Program-made: the position numbers and the translations under genes
Source of the DNA: Nitrosomonas sp. UBA6494
GTDB taxonomy: Bacteria; Pseudomonadota; Gammaproteobacteria; Burkholderiales; Nitrosomonadaceae
Length of the DNA stretch: 6,490 bases
Reading direction: 5' to 3'
NCBI GenBank assembly: GCA_002435335.1
Contig: DJMI01000085.1
Coordinates: 1-6,490, forward strand
Shown: positions 1 to 6,467 of the stretch, one piece after another
Layout of the letters: each line of letters starts with the position of its first letter
How positions within the stretch are numbered: the stretch's first letter is position 1
Notes under the pieces: generated by a model
The model's database searches: none
The model's input: only the letters and a program-made list of their open reading frames with translations
What the model was told of the DNA's origin: nothing

Positions 1-1
1 A

Positions 2-289
2 CAAAAGTTCTTACACTCTCCGTTCAACGATGATGGAATTAAGGTCGTAGACGCAAGTGGATATACAGATGGTATCGTAATCTTACTGTCTGGGCCAGGT
101 GACAATCAGGTTATTGGGGGCGAACAAGTAATCGTGCGAATAGATGGATCAGGGAATCGCGTAATCGTCGACGGCAATGGAAGAGCTATAAACGGTATGG
201 CGACCCGGGATCTCGGTTTTTCACAGTACAGCAAAATGGTTTTGCGTTTTGTAGGATCTGATGTTGGTTGGCTAGTTGTAAGTGAGTAA
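2..289 (+). CDS. C-terminal part of a beta-rich, tail/beta-helix-like protein (5' truncated by window)
   Basis: The frame is open from the window edge to a TAA at 287-289 and gives 95 residues with no start codon that has to be used, so this is the end of a longer gene. The fragment is rich in Gly, Asp, Val and Ile. It contains a run of short beta-type segments (VIVRIDGSGNRVIVDGNGRA), then INGMATRDL, and ends in VLRFVGSDVGWLVVSE. A 'valine-rich strand, DG.G..ING, then V.L...G..W.V' ending is one I associate with the C-terminal domains of phage tail/neck proteins and right-handed parallel beta-helix (pectate-lyase-like) proteins. That link is inference from pattern, not a family assignment. 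The gene runs toward the polysaccharide operon and is not part of it. A polysaccharide-active or tail-spike-like protein would suit the location, but no catalytic residues are visible in what remains. Confidence 0.7.
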   Translation, partial: QKFLHSPFNDDGIKVVDASGYTDGIVILLSGPGDNQVIGGEQVIVRIDGSGNRVIVDGNGRAINGMATRDLGFSQYSKMVLRFVGSDVGWLVVSE

Positions 290-384
290 CGATAGGAACA
301 TGATAAGCATCCAGTCCGTCCAAATTAACACTCCAAATTAAGACTACAGGTTATACTGCCGTCTTGATGAAATAGTAAATCCTG
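290..384. other. Convergent intergenic region with a 13-bp tandem repeat, no clear terminator
   Basis: This is the gap between the end of the rightward partial gene and the end of leftward manC. It holds two adjacent near-identical 13-mers on the + strand, TCCAAATTAACAC at 319-331 and TCCAAATTAAGAC at 332-344 (12 of 13 bases the same). A convergent junction normally needs terminators in both directions. The only hairpin I see is weak (AATAG at 371-375 pairing with CTATT at 385-389, which overlaps the manC stop), and no GC-rich stem followed by a T-run is present. Confidence 0.5.
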
Positions 385-1851
385 CTATTCAGATAATAAA
401 TCAATTGTTTTACGCCCATAAACATCATCAAACCGTACGATATCGTCTTCTTCAAGATACGATCCCGATTGAATTTCAATTATTTCAAGCGGGACGCATC
501 CAGGGTTTTCAAGTCGATGTTTTGTTCCAAACGGAATAAAGGTCGATTCGTTTTCAGTAACTAAATATATTGCATCGTTGCAGGTTACGCGGGCTGTACC
601 ACGTACGACAACCCAATGTTCGGCACGGTGATAATGCATTTGTAACGATAATGCAGCACCCGGTTTGACGACAATTCGTTTTACTTGGAAGCGCTCTCCA
701 AAATCAATACTGTCGTACCAACCCCAAGGACGGAATACTTTGCGGTGCCATTGACTTTCTGGCCGACCTTGTCGTTTAAGTGCATCTACGATTGATTTTA
801 CGTCTTGTGTTTTGTCCTTATTAACGACCAGTATAGCATCGGAAGTTTCCACAACAATCAAATCTTCGGTACCGACACAAGTAACCAGTCTGCTATCAGA
901 AATTGCAAGGGTATTTTTACAATGACTCAGTAGTACATCGCCTTTTGTGACATTGCCTTCGTTGTCTTTTGGTAGTGCTTGCCACAGAGAATTCCAAGCA
1001 CCAATATCAGACCATTTTACGGTAAGTGGAAAGACGACGCCATCTGGTAATTCGCTTCCGGAATCGCTAATTCGCTCCATCACCGCATAATCAATAGAGT
1101 CGCTTGGACATTGTTCAAATGAGTTTTTATTGACACGCACAAACTCGCCATCTCTGGACCCTTGCTCCCAAGCGGCAAGACATGCCGTGAATATATCAGG
1201 ACTACATTTGCTGATAGCAACTAACCATACAGATGCTCTCATCATGAAAAACCCACTGTTCCATAGATAGTTTCCCGCATCCAGGTATGCTTGTGCTGTT
1301 GATAGATCGGGTTTTTCCACAAAGCGCGCAATGTGATGGGCCGTTTCAGTTTGCGCTAAAGTGTCCCCAATTTGTATATAACCGTAACCCGTTTCTGGTG
1401 CATCCGGCGTAATGCCGAACGTAATAATATGGCCATTTAGTGCGAGAGACATGCCTTTGAGAATGGTTGCTTGGAAGGTTGCGACGTCCATAATGATATG
1501 ATCTGATGGCATAACCAGTAATACTGGATCGTTATCTACTGCAGACGCAGCGAGTGCTGCCAATGTCAATGCTGGTGCTGTGTTACGACCAACGGGCTCA
1601 AGAATAATAGTCCCTTTCCTATCTATCAATCGTAATTGTTCGGCGATAACAAAACGATACTCTTCATTGCAAACTATAATCGGTGCATTTATTTTAATAC
1701 CTTTTAATCCATCCAGACGAGTTACGGTGGCTTGCAACAACGAATCTTCGTTTATGAGTGATAAGAGCTGTTTTGGATGCTTTTCGCGAGAAAGCGGCCA
1801 TAAGCGCGTTCCTGAGCCACCTGATAAGATTATGGGAATTAATGTATTCAT
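385..1851 (-). CDS. manC: Mannose-1-phosphate guanylyltransferase / mannose-6-phosphate isomerase (type II, bifunctional)
   Basis: This cytoplasmic enzyme converts mannose-1-phosphate and GTP to GDP-mannose. Its C-terminal cupin domain adds phosphomannose isomerase activity (fructose-6-P to mannose-6-P), as in AlgA/XanB/CpsB proteins. Numbered from the ATG at 1851 it has 488 residues, normal for the bifunctional type. The nucleotidyltransferase signature GGSGTRLWPLSREKHPKQ is at about 11-28, EPVGRNTAPA at 85-94, PSDH at 115-118 and the sugar-binding FVEKP at 177-181. The C-terminal domain starts near residue 370 with RPWGWYDS and carries the metal-site region QMHYHRAEHW at about 404-413. An in-frame TTG at 1876-1878 would add nine residues (MCDSIYENL). 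The ATG is preferred because family members begin just before the P(I/V)ILSGG strand, as MNTLIPIILSGG does here; neither start has a strong Shine-Dalgarno sequence. It is the last gene of the leftward operon, 42 bp after the preceding glycosyltransferase, and supplies the activated sugar for its neighbours. The symbol manC is used; cpsB, algA, xanB and rfbM are names of the same family. Confidence 0.95.
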   Translation of the reverse strand: MNTLIPIILSGGSGTRLWPLSREKHPKQLLSLINEDSLLQATVTRLDGLKGIKINAPIIVCNEEYRFVIAEQLRLIDRKGTIILEPVGRNTAPALTLAALAASAVDNDPVLLVMPSDHIIMDVATFQATILKGMSLALNGHIITFGITPDAPETGYGYIQIGDTLAQTETAHHIARFVEKPDLSTAQAYLDAGNYLWNSGFFMMRASVWLVAISKCSPDIFTACLAAWEQGSRDGEFVRVNKNSFEQCPSDSIDYAVMERISDSGSELPDGVVFPLTVKWSDIGAWNSLWQALPKDNEGNVTKGDVLLSHCKNTLAISDSRLVTCVGTEDLIVVETSDAILVVNKDKTQDVKSIVDALKRQGRPESQWHRKVFRPWGWYDSIDFGERFQVKRIVVKPGAALSLQMHYHRAEHWVVVRGTARVTCNDAIYLVTENESTFIPFGTKHRLENPGCVPLEIIEIQSGSYLEEDDIVRFDDVYGRKTIDLLSE

Positions 1852-1893
1852 TAAATTTTCATAAATTGAATCGCACAAAAGTTTTTTTATTTT

Positions 1894-3027
1894 TTAATGA
1901 CGACCATTTACTACTAAGTAAACGTTATAGGTCTTTTGTGCAACAGTGTCCCATTTATACTTTTCCAAAACAAATTGCCTTAAATATTCACGCTGGTCCC
2001 TTGTCAGCCTATTCTGCGCTTGTTTTCTCAAAAGTATAGTTAATGATCTCACATCACCTAGAGGATAATAGCTTATCCCATCACAATTTACTTCCAAGTT
2101 TGCGGGAATATCACTTGCAATCACCGGCAATCCAAAACTCAAAGCTTCTAATAATGCAATGGGCAAGCCTTCATGAGATGACGGCAATACAAAAAAACCC
2201 GCATTAGCATACAATTCTTTCAAAGCTAAGCCAGTCTGGAACCCAGTACATACCACATTCGATGCCTGCCCTGCAGCATCAAGTACGGATTGCGTATACT
2301 CATCTGGATGATCAGATGCGCCTACCAATACTAGCTTCCACCCTTCAAGGGAAGATTGCAAGAAAGCCTGTATTAGGTCATGGTGTCTTTTCTCCGGTAC
2401 AAGACGGCTTACCAAAAGCACATATCTCTCCGGCTCAAGATCAAAAGTGTTCAATATAGCCGCAGTATTCGGCATATCAGAAGAATTCACTCCATTTGGA
2501 ATCAACTCAGATGCCAATCCATATTTCTCGTGCACAATTTTCCGTATTACATCAGAGATAACAATGCGCGCATTCGAATAACGCATACCAAAACTTTCCC
2601 CTAAGCGCAACACGAACTTGGCTATTACTCCCCATTTTTGACGCTCATAATCCGGACCATGATGGGTCACAACCACATGCAAACCCAGCAATCTTGCCAG
2701 TGGTGCCATGATGGCTGGCCCGATAGCTTGTATATGCAAAATGTCTGGACGTTTTACGGCTGCATAAAGAACTCCCAATAAGGTATGTATAATAGTTTCC
2801 AATCCCTTCGATCGAGGTGCCCAAATAGAACGAAATTGTATGCCTCGCCATAAAGAATCTGTTCTGACTGGTTGATAAGGAGAACGAACAATCACTTCAA
2901 TGTCACAACCTAATTCGACCAACAATGGGCACAAATGCTCTGCGTGTGCTTCCACACCTCCTTGAACACCAGGAAATCCCCGCAAACCGAGCATTATCAC
3001 CCGTAGAGGCTTTTCTACCAGAGTCAT
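1894..3027 (-). CDS. Family 4 glycosyltransferase (GT-B fold)
   Basis: This retaining glycosyltransferase probably adds one sugar to a lipid-linked polysaccharide repeat unit at the cytoplasmic membrane face. Its 377 residues are full length for GT4. The N-terminal Rossmann domain opens with VIMLGLRGFPGVQGGVEAH (10-28), whose Gly-Gly loop (23-24) is typical of acceptor-domain starts in this family. THHGPDYERQKWG follows at 121-133 and the inter-domain IPNGV at 176-180. The donor-binding C-terminal domain has SRLVPEKR at 207-214 and the GT4 EX7E motif in HEGLPIALLEA, with Glu286 and Glu294. No transmembrane segment or signal peptide is evident. The ATG overlaps the TGA of the upstream gene (ATGA, 3024-3027), and a strong Shine-Dalgarno GGGGTGA lies a few bases before it inside that gene, which fixes the start and indicates translational coupling. 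Donor and acceptor cannot be told from sequence; the neighbouring manC makes GDP-mannose or a sugar derived from it one possibility. Confidence 0.9.
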   Translation of the reverse strand: MTLVEKPLRVIMLGLRGFPGVQGGVEAHAEHLCPLLVELGCDIEVIVRSPYQPVRTDSLWRGIQFRSIWAPRSKGLETIIHTLLGVLYAAVKRPDILHIQAIGPAIMAPLARLLGLHVVVTHHGPDYERQKWGVIAKFVLRLGESFGMRYSNARIVISDVIRKIVHEKYGLASELIPNGVNSSDMPNTAAILNTFDLEPERYVLLVSRLVPEKRHHDLIQAFLQSSLEGWKLVLVGASDHPDEYTQSVLDAAGQASNVVCTGFQTGLALKELYANAGFFVLPSSHEGLPIALLEALSFGLPVIASDIPANLEVNCDGISYYPLGDVRSLTILLRKQAQNRLTRDQREYLRQFVLEKYKWDTVAQKTYNVYLVVNGRH

Positions 3028-4253
3028 ATATTCACCCCCAGATCCCGATAAAGCTCGAGTATCCGTTCACGATAACGAACAGTTGTAAAGTCTTGCATCA
3101 TCCATATCCGCCCAACCTTACCCATAGACAATATATTTTCCTTCGACATGATTGAAAAGCGGCGCATACACTCTGCTAGGTCATCGGCGTTACCACTTGA
3201 AAATAATGCTCCAGTTTCACCTTCTCGAATCAACTCTGGTATACCTCCAATATTCGCTCCAATTACCGGTCGTTCTAGGGCATATGCTTCCATGATGCTC
3301 ATAGGTGCATTCTCATACCATTCTGATGGTAACACTACAGCTCTTGCATCCCGGATAGTATTAAATAGAGACTCTCCGCTACGATATCCAAGAAACTCGA
3401 CATCTGCCTCGGTTTCATTTACCAAACGTCGCAACATTTCCTCTTCCGGTCCAGTACCCACAATCCAACCTTTTACATTTGCCGATGCCACAGCACGTAC
3501 GAACGTACTTAGCCCCTTTTCCGGCCCTAATCTTCCAAAATAAACAAAAGCCTCTCCTGGTTCTCCACTAGGTAGCAGATGATCAACATCAACAAAATTG
3601 GGAATATAAGTAAATTGATCGCGCTGCCAACCCCATTCAACCATTTTCTCCAGATAGAAACGACTCGGCACCACGAAGCGATCAACTCCTTTCGAATAAC
3701 AACCAAGCAAACGATGCACCAAAGTTTCTAACATAATTACTGTACTTAAAACACCAGAATTCTTTACACACTTGTGTTTAACCACATTCCAGATTGATCC
3801 ACCTTTACAACGTTCACAAATTCCATCATAAGTCAGCATTTTGTAAGCTGGGCAAGCAAGTTTTAGATCATGCAACGTCATCACTGTGGGGATATTTTGC
3901 GCCTTTAGCACACTAAAAAAAGAAGGCGAAAGATGATGATAGACGTTATGTGCGTGCGCAATATCGGGTTGCACTATTTTAATTAAACGACTAATCTTTT
4001 GACGAGCCTCAAAGGAATAGATAACCTTTGAAGCCATAACCATCTTCTGCCAAAGTGAGTATTTTTCACCAAACTCGATTTCGTCAGCAAAATTGCTTTC
4101 CCATTCAGTAGGCAAGTTCTTAGGATGATGCATAGCAAAAGGAACCACCTGCCATCCAATCTCCCCGAACAAACGATTATGCTCTAGAAATACGACTTCG
4201 GCACCACCGCGACGATAGTGATAGCTGTTTATCGAAAGTAGTTTATGCTCCAT
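3024..4253 (-). CDS. Family 4 glycosyltransferase with a four-cysteine insertion
   Basis: This 409-residue GT-B glycosyltransferase likely acts in the cytoplasm on a membrane-bound polysaccharide intermediate. The N-terminus reads LLSINSYHYRRGGAEVVFLEH, with the Gly-Gly loop at 16-17. HAHNVYHHLSPS is at 100-111 and TLHDLKLACPAYKML at 126-140. The C-terminal donor domain shows YFGRLGPEKGL (238-248), GTGPE (266-270) and the EX7E motif ENAPMSIME (Glu314, Glu322), followed by GGIPELI. Cys134, Cys146, Cys149 and Cys162 form a pattern C-x11-C-x2-C-x12-C between the two domains' core strands. Many polysaccharide GT4 enzymes beginning with 'RRGGAE' have a comparable cysteine group, and metal binding is a reasonable inference. 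The start codon lies 6 bp after the methyltransferase stop and has no good Shine-Dalgarno (CTAGTTTGGC precedes it), so translation probably depends on coupling. Its stop overlaps the next gene's start by four bases. The sugar specificity is unknown. Confidence 0.9.
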   Translation of the reverse strand: MEHKLLSINSYHYRRGGAEVVFLEHNRLFGEIGWQVVPFAMHHPKNLPTEWESNFADEIEFGEKYSLWQKMVMASKVIYSFEARQKISRLIKIVQPDIAHAHNVYHHLSPSFFSVLKAQNIPTVMTLHDLKLACPAYKMLTYDGICERCKGGSIWNVVKHKCVKNSGVLSTVIMLETLVHRLLGCYSKGVDRFVVPSRFYLEKMVEWGWQRDQFTYIPNFVDVDHLLPSGEPGEAFVYFGRLGPEKGLSTFVRAVASANVKGWIVGTGPEEEMLRRLVNETEADVEFLGYRSGESLFNTIRDARAVVLPSEWYENAPMSIMEAYALERPVIGANIGGIPELIREGETGALFSSGNADDLAECMRRFSIMSKENILSMGKVGRIWMMQDFTTVRYRERILELYRDLGVNI

Positions 4254-4259
4254 GCCAAA

Positions 4260-4901
4260 CTAGTTTTTAGACGAACAAAATATCGAGTACGTCATGATCC
4301 AACCAAACAATCTATTTGGAATAATCTCGTGCCGTTTAGCGGTTGAGTCTGAGAGCAATGAAGAAAGCAATTGATGGTCCAGAAGATTCAGATTGTCTTT
4401 TGTCCAATATGGCGCATTCTTGGCAGTCCATTTAAAGAAGATTCTAGATGGCATCCAATGTAGAAAAAATGCATTTGTATGGCTCTCAACAGGAAACCAT
4501 CGATTGGGAGTAGTAAAAAACACATTTTTACCAACACGCATCATTTCATTGAGAAATCTCAATTGATCGCTATACATACCAACATGTTCGATAACAGCAT
4601 TCGAAAAGACCCACTCAAACTCACCATCTTCAAATGGGAATAATTTTCCATCATAAGTAACAAAACGGCTTTGAGGATATATATTGCTAAGCTCTGCTAA
4701 GTCCTCAATCCCAAGAGCAGTATATAACGAACGATCTTGCCTGAAACTATGAAGAAATATATTCTCGCTTTCCACTCGACTACTACCCGAGACGCCGACA
4801 TCGAGTACAGCACCACCGTGATAGCGCCTATAAAACTGTTCTAATTTATTTTCTCTTGAATTCTTCATCACCTTTTGTTTTACCGCGGACAACAAACTCA
4901 T
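4260..4901 (-). CDS. Class I SAM-dependent methyltransferase (Methyltransf_11 type)
   Basis: The 213-residue product has the layout of a small Rossmann-fold methyltransferase. The SAM-binding motif I is VLDVGVSGS (32-40). An acidic residue region LGIEDL follows (63-68), then TYDGKLFPFEDGEFEWVFSN (82-101) with the Asp that normally contacts the adenine side, and the post-motif IEHVG (104-108). The later TTPNRWFPVESHT (130-142) and FLHWMPSR (146-153) are typical of methyltransferases found in O-antigen and capsule clusters. GGAG at 4910-4913 lies eight bases before the ATG and supports this start over an internal Met12. It is the first gene of the leftward operon visible here. It could methylate a sugar hydroxyl or the chain end, or a precursor, but the sequence does not decide; a role outside glycan synthesis is possible though less likely in this context. 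The last residues, CSSKN, run straight into TAG with no sign of truncation. Confidence 0.88.
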   Translation of the reverse strand: MSLLSAVKQKVMKNSRENKLEQFYRRYHGGAVLDVGVSGSSRVESENIFLHSFRQDRSLYTALGIEDLAELSNIYPQSRFVTYDGKLFPFEDGEFEWVFSNAVIEHVGMYSDQLRFLNEMMRVGKNVFFTTPNRWFPVESHTNAFFLHWMPSRIFFKWTAKNAPYWTKDNLNLLDHQLLSSLLSDSTAKRHEIIPNRLFGWIMTYSIFCSSKN

Positions 4902-4945
4902 TCTATTTTCTCCATAATAAAAGCGATGTCGTTTAATAACATTTC

Positions 4946-4975
4946 ATTTTAGGCTATATCATCAGAAACTGTGGC
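4946..4975 (-). promoter_or_regulatory. Weak candidate promoter for the leftward operon
   Basis: On the minus strand TAAAAT (4946-4951) matches five of six bases of a sigma-70 -10 box. It sits 18 bp downstream of GCCACA (4970-4975), a poor -35 that shares only its last three bases with the consensus. The -10 ends about 45 bp before the methyltransferase start. The region is AT-rich, so a chance match is quite possible. The original promoter may instead have lain upstream of the insertion element that now ends near 5009. Confidence 0.18.
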
Positions 4976-5008
4976 TACTCTCAAGATTTATGTGCAGTGG
5001 ATAGCTAG

Positions 5009-5024
5009 TCGATCCTGAAAAAAA
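5009..5024 (+). repeat. Candidate terminal inverted repeat, left end of the IS
   Basis: TCGATCCTGAAAAAAA pairs imperfectly with 6410-6425. The shared core is C-CTGAAAAA. It lies 86 bp beyond the transposase stop codon, which is where the 3' end of an IS5-type element would be expected. Confidence 0.5.
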
Positions 5025-5056
5025 TACCAGCAACAGTTAGTATATCTTGTAGTTAA

Positions 5057-5154
5057 TACTGTTTTTCTATTTCTTATGAGAATAACTTTCGTGCATTGAA
5101 ATTTTCATCATCAAATTGGAGCAATCTGCACATCTCTTACACGGAAAAACAGTA
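5057..5154. repeat. Perfect 11-bp inverted repeat across the transposase 3' end
   Basis: TACTGTTTTTC at 5057-5067 is the exact reverse complement of GAAAAACAGTA at 5144-5154, with 76 bp between. The right arm lies in the last codons of the transposase and the left arm in its 3' tail. It could fold in the transcript, but the arms are A/T-rich and the loop is long, so function is uncertain. Confidence 0.45.
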
Positions 5155-6303
5155 AAAAAATGGCTAGCAGCCATTGTTTCGGATTCCAGGCGCAAGCAGC
5201 CATCAATCTATTGATGCGATCACCGATTGCGCCCTTCAGGTAATTTCTCGACATTCGGTAATCCGATTTCAAGTGACCGATGATGGGCTCGATGGCTGCG
5301 CGTCTTTTGCACTGTTTTCGCTTTTTGTCTCGTTGGTAGCGGGTATCCTGCTTGAGTGCCTTCCTGGGTAAAACGATATTTGTGCCGTTGACTTCCCGTT
5401 TGCCGCGATAACCTCGGTCGCATACTGCTTGTTTGGCGGCTTTGCCACGCGATGCCTCAACATGATCCAGTATTTCCGGCAGTGTCATGCATGTTCTGAT
5501 CATGGCTGACCACGCCAACGATTAAATTGCTTTTCGCGGTACTGGCGATCGATGCCTTGTTGCCGTATTCGTATTGTTTGTGGTCTTTTTCTTTGGCGAT
5601 ACAGTACACTTGCGGTTCGTGCAATGAATAGATCTTGTTGGCATCTTTAGGCTGTTGCTTTAGCACGCGCTCATACAGCAGAAAATCTTGCTGGTAGCGT
5701 TCGAACAGGCAGCGCTGCGGCAATTGTCGGCGCAATTCCCGTATCAAGATACCCGCAATGGCTCTTAGCCGTTTGAGAGCGCATTTGGCCTTGGCTCTTT
5801 TTGCAGCGTGGCGAAAATGCCGGATGGCCAGACGCAACGATTTGACTTCTTTGATGAACGTGCGCCGTCGTATCGATATGCACCGCATCTTCCAGTGCAG
5901 CTTCTCCGTGCAAATCAACACTCATCCGGAATATCCGATCAACACCTTCAGCACCAATACGATCGCGAAAACGTACCAATTCCGTGCTATGGCATGGCAA
6001 TGTACGTTGAAACTCTTTCACGCCGCAAAAAGCCTGATAGTAAGGATTACGTTTCCATTGCAAAACAATCGCTTCATCGCTCAGATTCTCCAATTGCTTG
6101 AGAATTAACAATCCAACCATCAACCGGATCGGTTTGCTGGGAGCGCCAATCCCCTTCGTGTAATGAACCGAAAATGTGTCATCGAACTCATCCCAAGGTA
6201 TTGCCGCTGCAAGCTGCAACAATGGATCAGTCGCATCGAGTTGCAACAAAAGATCTGTTTCGAACAAACTCAGTTGATGGAAAGTTTGACTGGGTGTGAG
6301 CAT
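5111..6303 (-). pseudogene. IS5-family DDE transposase, inactivated by two frame-changing lesions
   Basis: The start MLTPSQTFHQLSLFE at 6303 has a plausible GGTGA Shine-Dalgarno a few bases upstream. The first frame runs through the N-terminal domain to VHIDTT, with the first catalytic Asp at residue 144 (codon 146 ends at 5866). Homology then jumps to the next frame at RRTFIKEVKSLRLAIRHF (from 5867). The stretch that IS5 relatives carry there (VQEKNIT.PTD and following, about 30-35 codons as I recall) is absent, so this is a deletion junction. The second frame continues through ERYQQDFLLYERV and VVSHDQNMHD to about 5484. The third frame picks up at TLPEILDHVEASRGK (from about 5485). It carries the second catalytic Asp in VCDRGYRG and the final Glu in the RAAIEPIIGHLKSDYR region, and ends RVRDVQIAPI at 5111. 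Relatives have a few more residues (SHT) between HD and LPE; loss of about 8 bp there would explain the shift. The protein cannot be made in one piece, and the gap directly after the first catalytic residue argues against rescue by frameshifting. Confidence 0.9.
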
Positions 6304-6409
6304 CTGTATTCACCATTTCGACCAGGAAATCAATTGCGATTTTACCATTTTTGGTCGATTTGATCTACAAAAATAGGTGTATTATTTAATCATTATCAAT
6401 AAGTTGCGT

Positions 6410-6425
6410 TGTTTTTCAGGGATGA
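6410..6425 (-). repeat. Candidate terminal inverted repeat, right end of the IS
   Basis: Read inward on the minus strand this is TCATCCCTGAAAAACA, about 106 bp upstream of the transposase ATG. It mirrors 5009-5024 with four mismatches in 16 bases. Confidence 0.5.
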
Positions 6426-6467
6426 CTACTTAATCTCATACATGAAGCGGCATAACAATTACCTTCA

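Larger units (their letters stand above)
5009..6425 (-). mobile_element. Degenerate IS5-family insertion sequence
   Basis: The element is built around a broken IS5-type transposase read leftwards (6303-5111). The proposed ends are imperfect inverted repeats: TCGATCCTGAAAAAAA at 5009-5024 on the + strand, and TCATCCCTGAAAAACA read on the minus strand from 6425 down to 6410 (12 of 16 bases alike). The flanking bases extend the similarity: both repeats are preceded by TAG when read inward. IS5 elements often duplicate a YTAR target; CTAG (5005-5008) and CTAC (6426-6429) could be a decayed pair. Between 6304 and 6409 there is only an AT-rich leader, and between 5025 and 5110 only non-coding tail. 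The observed length of about 1.4 kb plus the sequence missing from the transposase would fit an ordinary member of the family. The transposase identity is firm; the exact ends are inference. Confidence 0.65.

Noticed and set aside
365..395. Rho-independent terminator at the end of manC
   Set aside because: Only a five-pair AT-rich stem (AATAG/CTATT) overlapping the stop codon is present, with no GC-rich stem or T-run.
1580..2039. Two overlapping + strand open frames of about 93 codons
   Set aside because: Both are antisense to manC and the adjacent glycosyltransferase, and neither shows family features.
2645..2851. 68-codon minus-strand frame inside the 1894-3027 gene
   Set aside because: It is an alternative frame of the glycosyltransferase on the same strand, without motifs or a ribosome site.
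3148..3543. 131-codon open frame on the + strand
   Set aside because: It lies entirely antisense to the well-supported glycosyltransferase at 3024-4253, has no recognisable motif, and reads as a low-complexity Ser/Arg/Pro-rich shadow.
5457..5921. Programmed ribosomal frameshifting joining the transposase frames
   Set aside because: The junction at 5862-5869 has no slippery run of A or T and a conserved block is missing there. A second frame change follows near 5484. Mutational decay explains both.
5758..6108. Open frames of 97-116 codons on the + strand within the IS
   Set aside because: They are antisense to the transposase remnant. The conserved transposase motifs are all on the minus strand.
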